A stretch of 64,000 nt of DNA from Planctomycetota bacterium (GTDB taxonomy: Bacteria; Planctomycetota; Planctomycetia; Planctomycetales; Planctomycetaceae), in contig VGZH01000001.1 of assembly GCA_016872645.1 (NCBI GenBank), positions 1 through 64,000 on the forward strand, in the 5' to 3' direction. The translations under genes and the position numbers were made by a program. Below, piece by piece: positions 16,399 to 25,543 of this stretch; within the stretch, counting starts at the first letter, position 1, and every line of letters begins with the position of its first letter. Under the pieces are notes generated by a model that did no database searches, was not told the origin of the DNA, and was given only the letters and a program-made list of their open reading frames with translations.

Positions 16399-17306
16399 CT
16401 CGTGATCTCCGCCGCCATCTCGCCAGCATGGTAGCTCGACCGCACGAACGGGCCGCTGGCCACCATGCCGAAACCAAGTCGCCTCGCCAGATCGCCAATT
16501 TCGTCGAACTCCTCCGGCGGAACGAAACGCTCGACTGGCAGATGATCGGGCGTCGGTTGCAGGTATTGCCCCAGCGTCAGCATATCGCAACCGACCGATC
16601 GCAGATCGGCAAAGACATCGAGCAGTTCGTCGAGCGTCTCACCAAGTCCCAACATCAGCCCGCTCTTGGTCGGCATGTCGGGAGCTTCGTCTTTGACTTG
16701 CTGCAGCAGGTCGAGTGTTCGCTGATACTCGGCGTTGCGTCGGACGCGGTGGTACAGCCGGGGGACCGTCTCGGTGTTGTGGTTAAAAACGTCGGGCCGA
16801 GATTCAATCACACGCGAAATCGCCGCTCGGTTGCCGAGAAAGTCGGGAGTCAGGACTTCCACCTGCGCTCCGGTCCGCTCGCGCACAGCCAACACGCAAC
16901 GAGCGAAGTGGTCGGCACCGCCGTCGGCCAAGTCGTCGCGAGTCACCGACGTGATGACGACGTACCGCAATCCCAACCGCTCGGCCGCTTCGGCGACACG
17001 TTCCGGTTCGTCCGCTTGCAGCGTCTCGGTCTTTCCTTTCGGGACCGAGCAGAATCCGCAGGGCCGCGTGCAAACGTTGCCGAGCACCATGAACGTGGCT
17101 GTCTGTCGCGACCAGCACTCGGTGCGATTCGGGCACTTCGCGCTTTCGCAAACGGTCTCCAGGCGGAGGTCCGAAATCACGTTGCTCGTGTAAACCATGC
17201 CTGGCTGTGGCATCGGCCGTTTCAGCCAGCTCGGCAAACGTCGCTTCGCCACGACGGCGGCCGCATTGGAAATCGCTTCGGACGGGAGGATGTTGAGGTC
17301 GATCAT
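16395..17306 (-). CDS. lipA: Lipoyl synthase
   Basis: This radical SAM enzyme inserts two sulfurs into octanoyl groups on carrier domains. The auxiliary cluster motif CESAKCPNRTEC (C-x4-C-x5-C) is at about residues 53-64, the radical SAM motif CTRPCGFC (C-x3-C-x2-C) at about 79-86, and the C-terminal serine ligand segment is RSSYHA near residue 291. Length 303 matches the family (about 290-320). No lipB lies in the window. It is the first gene of a two-gene operon with the lipoyl-like domain protein, which starts within its stop codon. The start chosen, MIDLNILPSEAI, is the only good one, although its ribosome site is weak. Confidence 0.96.
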   Translation of the reverse strand: MIDLNILPSEAISNAAAVVAKRRLPSWLKRPMPQPGMVYTSNVISDLRLETVCESAKCPNRTECWSRQTATFMVLGNVCTRPCGFCSVPKGKTETLQADEPERVAEAAERLGLRYVVITSVTRDDLADGGADHFARCVLAVRERTGAQVEVLTPDFLGNRAAISRVIESRPDVFNHNTETVPRLYHRVRRNAEYQRTLDLLQQVKDEAPDMPTKSGLMLGLGETLDELLDVFADLRSVGCDMLTLGQYLQPTPDHLPVERFVPPEEFDEIGDLARRLGFGMVASGPFVRSSYHAGEMAAEITR

Positions 17307-17427
17307 CGTTGAATTGGAAGTTTAGCTACGGCGTGGTGTCAACGCTCGCGAACGCTACCGCGAGAAACGCGAAGAAACTAGCGGCGGAATCGACGGTTCG
17401 ACATGATCTCTTGCCAAGGAGAACTCC

Positions 17428-19251
17428 ATGAACCGACTTGCCGTGACTGTTTTGCTGTTGCTGGCTTTGACAAACCTCTCTGCGGCAGCCCCGCCAAACG
17501 TGGTGCTGATCGTCGCCGATGATCTCGGAGCGATGGATCTCGGCTGCTACGGCAGTAAGTTTCATCGGACGCCGCATCTCGACAAGCTGGCGGCGGACGG
17601 GATGCGGTTCACGCAGTCGTATTCGGCCTGTCCGGTTTGCTCGCCGTCGCGAGCGGCCATCATGACCGGGCAATACCCGCCGCGATTTCAATTGACCGAC
17701 TGGCTGCCGGGACGCGGCGACCGTCCCGATCAACGGCTCAAGCGACCGACGCTGCGGAATCATCTGCCGCTCGAAGCAACGACGATCGCTGAATCGCTCA
17801 AGCCGGCCGGTTACGTCTGCGCGAGCATCGGCAAATGGCATCTCGGCGGCGAAGGCTTCGAGCCGACCAAACAGGGCTTCGAAGTCAACATCGCCGGCGA
17901 CGCGGCCGGTTCGCCGCAAAGTTACTTCGCTCCTTTCAGCAAGCCGAACGGCAAAGTGATGCCGGGATTGAATGACGCGGCCGCCGGCGAATACCTCCCA
18001 GATCGGCTGACAACCGAAGCGGTGAAGTTCATCGACGCGAACCGCGAGCGGCCGTTCTTTTTGTACCTGCCCCACTTCACGCCGCACACGCCGCTGAAGG
18101 CGAAAGACGACGTCGTCAAAAAGTATCCAGCCGCCGGCACATTCCGAGGCCAGCAGAACAATCCGATTTACGCGGCGATGCTCGAAAGCCTCGACGATTC
18201 GGTGGGGCGCATCATTGCAAAGCTGGACGAACTGAAACTCTCCGATCGCACGATCGTGCTCTTCACGTCGGACAACGGAGGACTCGCGACAACCGAAGGG
18301 CCGAACACTCCGGCAACCTCGAACGCTCCGTTGCGCGAGGGGAAAGGTTGGCTGTACGAAGGGGGCATCCGTACTCCGCTGCTGGTGAAGTGGCCGGGTT
18401 CGATCAAAACCAACAGCACCAGCGATGTGCCGGTTTGCGGAATCGACCTGTTGCCGACCATTCGTGACATCTGTGTCCTTGAACAAACTGAGTCACTCAA
18501 GATCGACGGCGTCAGCCTGCTGCCGTTGCTCAAGCAATCAGGGACAATCGAACGCGACTCACTTTTCTGGCATTATCCGCACTACGCCAATCAAGGAGGC
18601 AAGCCGGGCGCAGTCGTCCGCTCCGGCGAATGGAAGTTGGTCGAGTTCTACGAAGAGGGTCGCCGCGAACTGTTTCACGTCGCGAAGGACGCCAGCGAGT
18701 CGCGAAACCTTGCCGAGCAAGAACCCGCTCGTGTGCGTGAGATGTCCGAAAAGCTCGCCGCGTGGCGAAAAGAAGTCGGCGCGTTGATGCCGGAACCGAA
18801 TCCGGACTACATCCCGAACCCGCAAGCTAATAACGGTGAGATCATCATTCCCGCTCGCACGGCCGACGTGCGAGGAACGATGCTGCGGTACGAACCAATG
18901 CCGCACAAAAATACGATTGGCTTTTGGGTTCGCGTCGAAGACTGGGCCCGCTTCGAGTTCACCGTCACGAAGCCCGGCAGATTCGAGTTAGAAGGACTCA
19001 TCGGCTGCGGTAATGGCAGCGGCGGCAGCGAGGTTCGATTCGAGGTCGCTCCATCGGGTCAAGACTCCGAACCACAAACGCTGTCGTACGTCGTGAAAGA
19101 GACCGGCGGCTTCCAAAACTTCGTGCCAACGATGCTCGGCGACGTGACGATCGACAAACCCGGACGCTACGAACTGCGCGTCAAGGCGATCAAGAAACCA
19201 AACGTGGCGGTGATGGACCTGCGGCAGGCGCGGCTGCTCCCGAAGAATTAA
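17428..19251 (+). CDS. Secreted sulfatase (arylsulfatase A-like) with C-terminal beta domain
   Basis: AAGGAG lies 6 bases before the ATG. A signal peptide (residues 1-20, ending SAAA) precedes the alkaline phosphatase-like fold. Metal ligands are seen in VADDLGAMD (about 29-37), the formylglycine motif is CSPSRAAIMTG with Cys71, KWHLGG is near residue 137, and FTSDNGG is near 275. Cys71 in C-x-P-S-R needs a formylglycine-generating enzyme, which is not in the window. Residues beyond about 470 form an extra domain (NGEIIIPARTADVRG to the end) that looks like a carbohydrate-binding-type beta-sandwich. It probably removes sulfate esters from algal polysaccharides in the periplasm or outside the cell. 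The substrate is not predictable. Confidence 0.9.
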   Translation: MNRLAVTVLLLLALTNLSAAAPPNVVLIVADDLGAMDLGCYGSKFHRTPHLDKLAADGMRFTQSYSACPVCSPSRAAIMTGQYPPRFQLTDWLPGRGDRPDQRLKRPTLRNHLPLEATTIAESLKPAGYVCASIGKWHLGGEGFEPTKQGFEVNIAGDAAGSPQSYFAPFSKPNGKVMPGLNDAAAGEYLPDRLTTEAVKFIDANRERPFFLYLPHFTPHTPLKAKDDVVKKYPAAGTFRGQQNNPIYAAMLESLDDSVGRIIAKLDELKLSDRTIVLFTSDNGGLATTEGPNTPATSNAPLREGKGWLYEGGIRTPLLVKWPGSIKTNSTSDVPVCGIDLLPTIRDICVLEQTESLKIDGVSLLPLLKQSGTIERDSLFWHYPHYANQGGKPGAVVRSGEWKLVEFYEEGRRELFHVAKDASESRNLAEQEPARVREMSEKLAAWRKEVGALMPEPNPDYIPNPQANNGEIIIPARTADVRGTMLRYEPMPHKNTIGFWVRVEDWARFEFTVTKPGRFELEGLIGCGNGSGGSEVRFEVAPSGQDSEPQTLSYVVKETGGFQNFVPTMLGDVTIDKPGRYELRVKAIKKPNVAVMDLRQARLLPKN

Positions 19252-19469
19252 CGGCAATCGTCGTTGCCTCTCTCCCAGCAAACGACTACCACGGGAATAG
19301 CCTGGAGCAGCCGATTTGGTTTACTCGACATCCAGCATTTGCAGGATCGCCGAATGACTAATCCTGCTCCGCTTCGTTCCAAATTCCCCTCGTCAAACAG
19401 GTGCACCCTGAATAGGTGGATGTCAGCACGCGAAGGCCGTAACAGGCAACGCGCAGCAATTCCCACTCT

Positions 19470-19854
19470 TTAAGCCAGCAGCTTCGTTACCACATTTCCA
19501 TGCACGTCGGTCAAACGAAAATCGCGGCCTTGGAAGCGGTAGGTCAATTGGGTGTGGTCGAAGCCCAGGAGGTGCAGGATCGTGGCGTGGAGGTCAATCG
19601 AGCCGAAACGCCGACTCCTGCTTCTTGGCTCCGTGACAGCCGAGACATTTCGCCTCAAAGATCGGCTGCACCTCTTTGACGAAGTCGATTCTTCGAGCCA
19701 ACGGCTTCGGCAGTTGATCGTCGGCCGTCACTCCGATGGGCAAGGCCATCATGACCAACGAAGAAATCCACAACCAAGAACTCCGTCGTCGAGTCATCAT
19801 GCCGATCTCGCTTCCGAACAAACCGATAGGAAAATCACAAAGGCTTAAAGGCAC
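19470..19854 (-). pseudogene. Deletion scar joining a PSCyt1 gene start to a DUF1501 gene end
   Basis: On the minus strand, 19854 down to about 19600 encodes an N-terminal signal segment and the planctomycete cytochrome motif [20 protein letters not shown], with its heme site CLGCH. After FRLD the frame hits TGA. One base shifted, the next 130 bp encode a typical C-terminus of DUF1501 proteins: [31 protein letters not shown], then the stop at 19470. PSCyt1/PSD1 genes usually sit directly upstream of DUF1501 genes. The scar therefore looks like an internal deletion removing most of both, leaving an out-of-frame junction near 19605-19615. No product is expected. Confidence 0.75.
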
Positions 19855-19928
19855 GAAGAGTTTTATTTTGCGGCTTCAGTCTTAGTGGTCGACCGTAGCT
19901 CGCGAATCATTTGGTTGCCAGCGGCGGA

Positions 19929-20891
19929 TTACTTCCACAGCGATTCCTTCTGCCAGCCGAGGGATTCGATCCGTTTCAATTCGGCGTCGATGTCGCTCCC
20001 TTCATAGAACGAAAGCCAGCCGCGCAGAGTTTGTATTTCACTCGGAGCACAGTCTGGGAACTTCGGGTCGGAGTGCAGGCATGGGCAGGGCGGATTGCCC
20101 CACGGTCGATGGCACGGTTCCCAAGCAGTGATGATCCAACGCTTCTTCGATTCGTCATGCACAGCGACAAACGGCTTACGGAAGAGTTTGTTGTCGTTCG
20201 TCTGCGCCGCGAAGCCAGCGGCACCTTTCAGCATCACGCAGTTCTGCACACGCAGGTCAGAGAGTTTTTCGTTCGTGCCATTCTTCAGCCACAGTTCCAT
20301 TCGGACGGCGTCGCGCTGCGGGACGACCAGCGTGCCAAACTCGATGCCGTTTGGCAGCCGGCGTTGAAGATCGAAGGAGCCGTCCTGGCGGCGGTTCCAT
20401 TCGAGACGTTCCAGTTCGATCCCTTGCTTGGACCAGATCGTCGGGACGTGCGTGTGAGCCAGATACGTCAGGCCAAGATTCGACCACAACGCCTCCGGTA
20501 CATCGACGACGACATAGCTTTTATCGTCCCACGGCGTGAAGACGCTGACTTTGGTTTCGCGCTGCGGATTAACCGCTCCGTCGAGAAATCCGATGCGCGG
20601 ATGACGTCCACCCGGATACGGCAACACTCGCAACGGCGCGTTCGCCGCGCGAGCCGGACGGTTGTCGTCCCGAATATTGAACTTTTTTCTCGCAGCGTTG
20701 ATCTCTTCAGCAGCCAGGCCCGTCGCCGCGGTGATCTCTTCGGACGAGAACCGATGCTGCCAGATCATGTTTTCCAGCCAGTACCGCAATTCAGAGTCGG
20801 CTTTCGGTTTCCGGGCGTTTGATGGATCGTCCGCCAAGCTTGGTACGGCGACGACCAAAACCACGAGAGCAAACCAACAGAATCGAAGCAT
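19929..20891 (-). CDS. Secreted protein of unknown function
   Basis: The 320-residue protein has a signal peptide (MLRFCWFALVVLVVAVPSLA, cleavage near residue 20). An early helical segment SSEEITAATGLAAEEI (about 48-63) looks like a small helix-turn-helix-like unit. The remainder is beta-rich, with VVDVPEALWSNLGLTYLAHT and EFGTLVVPQRDAVRMELWLKN. Near the C-terminus EPCHRPWGNPPCPCLHSDP is rich in Cys, Pro and His and might bind a metal. I do not recognise the family. The order of a helical start and a beta domain suggests an extracellular planctomycete protein. It stands downstream of the kinase gene on the same strand, 22 bp away, so the two may be co-transcribed. Confidence 0.7.
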   Translation of the reverse strand: MLRFCWFALVVLVVAVPSLADDPSNARKPKADSELRYWLENMIWQHRFSSEEITAATGLAAEEINAARKKFNIRDDNRPARAANAPLRVLPYPGGRHPRIGFLDGAVNPQRETKVSVFTPWDDKSYVVVDVPEALWSNLGLTYLAHTHVPTIWSKQGIELERLEWNRRQDGSFDLQRRLPNGIEFGTLVVPQRDAVRMELWLKNGTNEKLSDLRVQNCVMLKGAAGFAAQTNDNKLFRKPFVAVHDESKKRWIITAWEPCHRPWGNPPCPCLHSDPKFPDCAPSEIQTLRGWLSFYEGSDIDAELKRIESLGWQKESLWK

Positions 20892-20913
20892 CGGCGATAT
20901 TCCTTGAATGGAG

Positions 20914-21981
20914 TCAGCACGAACAAACGGCTTGCAAGCGACGTCGCAAGTTAGTCAACAGCGCCACGAGCGAGCTTGGCGGCGACAGTAACCACTCGCA
21001 CGTCAATTCTCGCACGAGGTTTTGAGCTTCGGACGTCAAATAGTCCACCGTGCTCTTGCCATCCACGCGAGCCTTCATGCACGCGGCGAGATGACACAAG
21101 GCCCGACGTTCAAGTTGTGTTTGGGGCGGCACCGGCATTCGACCCTTGGCCAACGTCACGCTGTACGATGACCAGAACCCGAAGGCCAAATCCAGGAACT
21201 CGTCCAATCGCCGAGCGTGTTTGATCGTCTTGAGCAACACGTGGCTGAGAAAGAAACCGAGGTCAAAGGCTGGATCTCCAAAGTGGCCGGTCTCGAAATC
21301 GACGAGCACGAGTCGCGGTCGTTCGCCGTAGAGTCCGACCTCGGACGGGTCGAGCAAAATGTTCTTCGGGCTGAAGTCTCCGAGCACCAGGCAGACCTGC
21401 GTCGCCCAGGTTTCATCGATCAGCCGTGCGAGCGGCGGGCGCAGTTCTGGTTCGCGTTCGGCGACGAAGCGGTAGAACGGATCGAGTCGCAGTTCGTCAA
21501 AGATCGTACGATCGCCGAGCCGCTCACGCAGGTCCGTGTCGCCAACAGTTGTCGCATGGATTGTCGCCAAGAATTCGCCAAGCCGCCGCGCGATCGTCGG
21601 GTCAGCCTCGCCGTCCAACAAACAAGTCTTCCAGACGAGATGCTCGCGGGGGATCGCTTCCATCGCGAACAGGAAGTTGTCGCGATCCTCGAACAGCAGC
21701 TTGGGGACAAGGCCCGCGGGTGTGACTCGCGACAGCGCTTCGAGAACCTGCCGTTCGCGCCAGATTCGTTCCAGTTGGCTGAACCAAGCTGTTTGCGTGC
21801 GGAGTTGTGCCCGCGACTGTTTGACAACGAAGTCCTCCTCACCGGGTACAGTGACGCGCATCACGACATTCGAGACTCCGCCGCTGAGCACCTCGGCGCT
21901 CGAGCGCGCGGCAACGGCAGCAGTCAGCCTGCCCGTGTCGCGCAGATAGTCGATCAAATTGTCGGGACCGAGTTCGAGCAT
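20914..21981 (-). CDS. APH-fold small-molecule kinase (methylthioribose kinase-like)
   Basis: I chose ATG 21981 because GGAG lies 6 bases upstream; an open frame extends to 22074. The 355-residue product has the aminoglycoside phosphotransferase/choline kinase fold. LSGGVSNVVMRVTVPG is the glycine loop, EDFVVKQSR holds the ATP-site lysine, CLVLGDFSPKNILL the catalytic loop (Asp and Asn present, with Leu where His is usual), and VLVDFETGHFGDPAFDLGFF the metal-binding Asp. The pattern with GD(F/L)SPKN and VDFE is closest to methylthioribose kinase among families I know, but other substrates are possible. The secreted unknown protein follows on the same strand. Confidence 0.75.
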   Translation of the reverse strand: MLELGPDNLIDYLRDTGRLTAAVAARSSAEVLSGGVSNVVMRVTVPGEEDFVVKQSRAQLRTQTAWFSQLERIWRERQVLEALSRVTPAGLVPKLLFEDRDNFLFAMEAIPREHLVWKTCLLDGEADPTIARRLGEFLATIHATTVGDTDLRERLGDRTIFDELRLDPFYRFVAEREPELRPPLARLIDETWATQVCLVLGDFSPKNILLDPSEVGLYGERPRLVLVDFETGHFGDPAFDLGFFLSHVLLKTIKHARRLDEFLDLAFGFWSSYSVTLAKGRMPVPPQTQLERRALCHLAACMKARVDGKSTVDYLTSEAQNLVRELTCEWLLSPPSSLVALLTNLRRRLQAVCSC

Positions 21982-22263
21982 GTGTGCTCCGAGCATGTCA
22001 AAGTCTGTTCTCAGAGTAGCCGTTCTTTCGGAGAAGACGAGCCGATCGGCATCAAGCCATCTTGACGGTCGCACGCTTGACTTCTAGCATCCTCCTTCCA
22101 GTCTTGGGTTTCGAGGGGCCTTTTCTTCACGATGCCGTCTGAGCATCAAGCTTGCTGCCAACTGTCCGCAACCGGAACACAGCACATTCGGCAGAGGCTG
22201 TTCTCCCCTCCCGCTCGGGATCGACTCGATCACGATCACTTAGGCTCACGGGATGTGACGCCG

Positions 22264-23214
22264 ATGCTTGTCCAGCAACAAGACTCAGCGCTCGTCGTTC
22301 ACACCCCTGCCAAGCTCAATTTGTTTCTGGAGATTCTGGGGAAACGGCCCGACGGTTTCCACGAGCTGGAAACGCTCATGGTCACCATTGGCCTGTACGA
22401 CACATTGCGGTTCACGGAGGACGACTCTTCTGCTTCGCCGTCGCGATCTGCGTCGGCAACGTCTGCGGCGGATCTGCCGTCCGATATTCACCTGTCATGC
22501 CAGTGGACTGGGTCTCCGGAGTTTTCTCCTGCACCAATCCCAACGGGCCGAGACAATTTGGTGGTTCGGGCAGCGGAGTTGTTGCGGGAGGTCACAGGGA
22601 CTCGGCGCGGAGCGTCGATCGAATTGACCAAACGCATTCCGATGGCCGCGGGGTTGGCAGGAGGATCGAGCGACTGTGCCGCGACGCTGTTTGCCTTGAA
22701 CCGATTGTGGAAGTTGGGTCTGCCCGACCAGCGATTGCTGGAGCTGGCAGCTCGGCTGGGGAGTGACATTGCATTTTTTCTGACGCGGACTTCGGCCGCC
22801 GTCTGTCGCGGCCGGGGCGAAATCATCGAACCAGTGGCCGCACCCATGAGATTGCACTTCGTGATCGCCAAACCCGCTAGCGGCCTTTCGACCGCCGCCG
22901 TGTTCCGGCAGTGTCGTCCCGCCGCGTCACCTCGCTCGGCTCAACCGCTGGTCGATTCGCTGTGTGCCGGACGATTTTCGATCGCCGCTCGGCAACTGCA
23001 CAACGCTCTGCAACCGCCGGCCGAGCAACTCAACGCCGACGTCGTTCGTTTACGTCGCGCGTTCTCCCGACTGCCATTTCTGGGACACCAGATGAGCGGC
23101 AGCGGCACTTCGTATTTCGGACTTTGTTCGCAGCTGGATCAGGCGAGGGCACTGGCGGCCCAAGTCCGCTCGGCCGGTTGCGATGATGTGTTTGTGGCCT
23201 CGACTCAACCCTGA
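22264..23214 (+). CDS. ispE: 4-diphosphocytidyl-2-C-methyl-D-erythritol kinase
   Basis: This GHMP kinase of the MEP isoprenoid pathway phosphorylates CDP-ME. The start is set at ATG 22264, giving MLVQQQDSALVVHTPAKLNL; an open frame runs back to 22132 but lacks family similarity. Motif 1 is AKLNLFLEILGKRPDGFHEL with the catalytic Lys. The ATP loop is PMAAGLAGGSSDCAATLFALN at about residues 125-145, with the catalytic Asp in GGSSD. The C-terminal MSGSGTSYFGL is motif 3. Length 316 is normal. The SpoVG-like gene follows 38 bp downstream, echoing the ispE-spoVG neighbourhood known from Bacillus. Confidence 0.95.
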   Translation: MLVQQQDSALVVHTPAKLNLFLEILGKRPDGFHELETLMVTIGLYDTLRFTEDDSSASPSRSASATSAADLPSDIHLSCQWTGSPEFSPAPIPTGRDNLVVRAAELLREVTGTRRGASIELTKRIPMAAGLAGGSSDCAATLFALNRLWKLGLPDQRLLELAARLGSDIAFFLTRTSAAVCRGRGEIIEPVAAPMRLHFVIAKPASGLSTAAVFRQCRPAASPRSAQPLVDSLCAGRFSIAARQLHNALQPPAEQLNADVVRLRRAFSRLPFLGHQMSGSGTSYFGLCSQLDQARALAAQVRSAGCDDVFVASTQP

Positions 23215-23252
23215 TTTGTGAGCATGGTTTTCATCAGTGAAGGAGTGCTGCC

Positions 23253-23876
23253 GTGGAAATCACCGAAGTGCGCGTCAAATTGATGAGTGACCCCAACGAC
23301 CGCCTGATGGGCTTCTGCTCGATCACGCTCGACAGCAGCTTTGTCATCCGGGATCTGAAGATCATCCAAGGAGGCAAAGGCTGTTTCGTGGCGATGCCCA
23401 GCCGCCGCCTGATGGACCGCTGCTCGCGCTGTCACACCAAGAACCACCTCCGCTCACGCTTCTGTAACCACTGCGGCGGTCCACTCCGCGAAGACCGCTC
23501 CGCCAAAGACCTGGACGGCCGAGCCAAGCTCTACGCCGACATCGCGCACCCGATTAACTGCGACTGCCGCGAAAAGATCCAAATCAAAGTCATGGAAGCC
23601 TTCGAGCAAGAGAAAATCCTGGCTCAACAAGAGGGCTACATTTGCCGCTACGACGACTACGGCGAAGACGACTACGACGACGAACCAATCGCCGCGACGT
23701 TCGCTCGCCGCGAAGCTCCCAGCCGTGAGGGGACAATCCGTTTCGACCAACCGCAGCACAGCGTCGGTCCCACGGAACCTCACGTCTTGAAGATGCCGCA
23801 GTCCGAACCGGCGAAAGCATCAGTTCGCCTGAGCCAGGACAACGACGGCGATTCGTTCGGGTCGGGCATCGATTGA
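23253..23876 (+). CDS. SpoVG family protein with inserted zinc ribbon
   Basis: Residues 1-50 ([20 protein letters not shown] to [12 protein letters not shown]) match the first half of SpoVG. Residues 93-115 ([20 protein letters not shown]) match its second half, where ordinary SpoVG has E-F-R-D-I-A-H-P-I-N. Between the halves sits an insert of about 40 residues holding [19 protein letters not shown], a C-x2-C-x11-C-x2-C zinc ribbon. A long acidic, disordered tail follows ([12 protein letters not shown] near 129-141). SpoVG is a small RNA- and DNA-binding regulator, so the ribbon may change nucleic acid or protein contacts. The gene starts 38 bp after ispE. Ordinary SpoVG is about 85-100 residues; this one has 207. 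Confidence 0.85.
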   Translation: MEITEVRVKLMSDPNDRLMGFCSITLDSSFVIRDLKIIQGGKGCFVAMPSRRLMDRCSRCHTKNHLRSRFCNHCGGPLREDRSAKDLDGRAKLYADIAHPINCDCREKIQIKVMEAFEQEKILAQQEGYICRYDDYGEDDYDDEPIAATFARREAPSREGTIRFDQPQHSVGPTEPHVLKMPQSEPAKASVRLSQDNDGDSFGSGID

Positions 23877-23922
23877 TGTCATGCCCGCGCGGTCAGCACT
23901 ATTGCAGCGGCAAAAGGGAACC

Positions 23923-23961
23923 GAAGTCGTGAGACTTCAGGCCGGAGCTCTCACGAGTTCC
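23923..23961. terminator. Paired hairpins between convergent genes
   Basis: GAAGTC-GTGA-GACTTC (23923-23938) is followed by GGAGCTC-TCAC-GAGTTCC (23944-23961). The loops GTGA and TCAC are complementary and could kiss. There is no T-tract, so termination is only a guess based on the position between the SpoVG-like gene and rtcB. Confidence 0.4.
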
Positions 23962-23984
23962 GCTGTAATTGGTTCGAATCTGCT

Positions 23985-25502
23985 CTAATCGTCCGCTTCT
24001 GACGAGTCCTTGATCACGAACCGAGCTTTCAGTTTGGCGACTGTACGAGCCAGGCCGGCCTGCTCGACGGATCGCAAGACCTCGCCGAAGTTCTTGTACG
24101 CTGCGGGAGCTTCGTCTTTCGGATACAGGCGGCAGTTGCTGAGGATGTCGTGCGTGGCGAGTTCGTGGTCGATCTCGCGCTGGTCGAGTTCGCGAATCGC
24201 CCGCTTGCGTCCGAGTGCTCGGCCAGCACCGTGGTTGACGCTGTAGCAGCTCTTGGCGGCTCCTGGTTCAGCGACCATCACCACACTGCCATCGCGCGGG
24301 TTGCCCGGAAGCAGAATCGGGTGCCCGGTCGCTTCGTATTTTGTTCCTTTCAGACCGTGATGCCCCGCCGGGAATGCTCGCGTTGCCCCTTTGCGATGCA
24401 CCCAAGCGACTTCGTCATTCACGATCTCACGCCGTGCGATGTTGTGGCTGATGAAGTACACCAGCTCTCCCTTCACGCTGCCGAACACCTCCTGAAAGGC
24501 ATCCAGAACGAGCGCGTTGATCAGCAGATGATTGACCGTCGCAAAGTTCGCGCCCAAGGCCATGTCATCCAAGTACGCATCGGCCTCGGCGGTTCCCAGC
24601 GGAGCATACACCAGCTCACGATCGCCTCCCGGCAGCGGGATGTCCCACTGCTTGAATTTCTCTTGAATGGCCTTGAACTGCGCCGTCGCCAACCGATGTC
24701 CCCAGCCGCGCGAACCGCAGTGCGATAAGAATGCCACGCAGCCGTGCTTGAGACCGAAGACGTCTGCGACCGACGACGGGCTCTCCTGCCGCCCCTCCAC
24801 CAGTTCCACCGCTTCACACTCGCCGAAGTGGTTCCCACCCCCGTACGAGCCAAGCTGTTCGACGTTCTTGACGAACCGCAGACCCTCGTCGCTGGCGAGA
24901 TCGCCCACCAACCGATCGACTCGTTTCTCCAGCGAGCCGTTCGATCCATCGTGGCCGAGATGAAACGAGTCTTCGCAGCACTCGACCCAATGCGGAGGAA
25001 TGCCCAGCGCCTCGCACACCGCGCGCGACGCCCCTTCGATCACGATCTTTCGGCCCAGCGAACCGCTGACTCGCCGAGATTTCTTCACCGACCGTTGGCC
25101 GCGACCTGCTCCCGTCGGAATCCGCTCGACAATCGCGTCGATGAGTGCCCTCCGCACACGCTGTTCGGCAACCTGCTCGATCGGCAAGTCCATCTGCAAC
25201 AAGCTCATCGAGCACTTGATGTCGACTCCAACTGGTCCCGGATAAATGTGCGTCGGCGAAACCATCACGCAGCCCACCGGAGCACCGTAACCCCGATGCG
25301 CATCCGGGTTCAGAACCAGTTCAGTGACCCCCGGTGCCCCGCGCGAATTCAACGCCTGCTCGATGCACCCCGCATCAAACCCATTTCGAATCGTTTCGGT
25401 CCCAATGACCGTGATCGGCTTCGTGGTCGAATTTCGAGCCGGCAAGATCGCCGTTGCGCTGCCGGTCGCGATCATGTTGTGAGCTGCCTTCAATTCGTCC
25501 AT
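23985..25502 (-). CDS. rtcB: RtcB family RNA-splicing ligase
   Basis: The start is ATG 25502 (MDELKAAHNMIATGSATAIL); the open frame further upstream is not RtcB-like. The 505-residue protein carries the family metal and guanylylation motifs: NPDAHRGYGAPVGCV, GPVGVDIKCS (Asp and Cys ligands), GGGNHFGECEAVEL, SHCGSRGWGHRLA, ATGHPILLPGNPRDGS, and VNHGAGRALGR with the guanylylated His. RtcB joins 2',3'-cyclic phosphate (or 3'-phosphate) and 5'-hydroxyl RNA ends using GTP and Mn. DIKCS differs from the common DIGCG, and HCGSRG from HSGSRG, so this is a divergent subgroup. No archease or rtcA gene is nearby. A hydrolase pseudogene lies just upstream. Confidence 0.92.
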   Translation of the reverse strand: MDELKAAHNMIATGSATAILPARNSTTKPITVIGTETIRNGFDAGCIEQALNSRGAPGVTELVLNPDAHRGYGAPVGCVMVSPTHIYPGPVGVDIKCSMSLLQMDLPIEQVAEQRVRRALIDAIVERIPTGAGRGQRSVKKSRRVSGSLGRKIVIEGASRAVCEALGIPPHWVECCEDSFHLGHDGSNGSLEKRVDRLVGDLASDEGLRFVKNVEQLGSYGGGNHFGECEAVELVEGRQESPSSVADVFGLKHGCVAFLSHCGSRGWGHRLATAQFKAIQEKFKQWDIPLPGGDRELVYAPLGTAEADAYLDDMALGANFATVNHLLINALVLDAFQEVFGSVKGELVYFISHNIARREIVNDEVAWVHRKGATRAFPAGHHGLKGTKYEATGHPILLPGNPRDGSVVMVAEPGAAKSCYSVNHGAGRALGRKRAIRELDQREIDHELATHDILSNCRLYPKDEAPAAYKNFGEVLRSVEQAGLARTVAKLKARFVIKDSSEADD

Positions 25503-25543
25503 CACGATTTCTTTCTTTGAACTGCGGACCATGCGGTAAAGGC

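Noticed and set aside
20914-22074. Longer start for the kinase at GTG 22074
   Set aside because: The extra 31 residues are unlike the family, while ATG 21981 has a good ribosome site.
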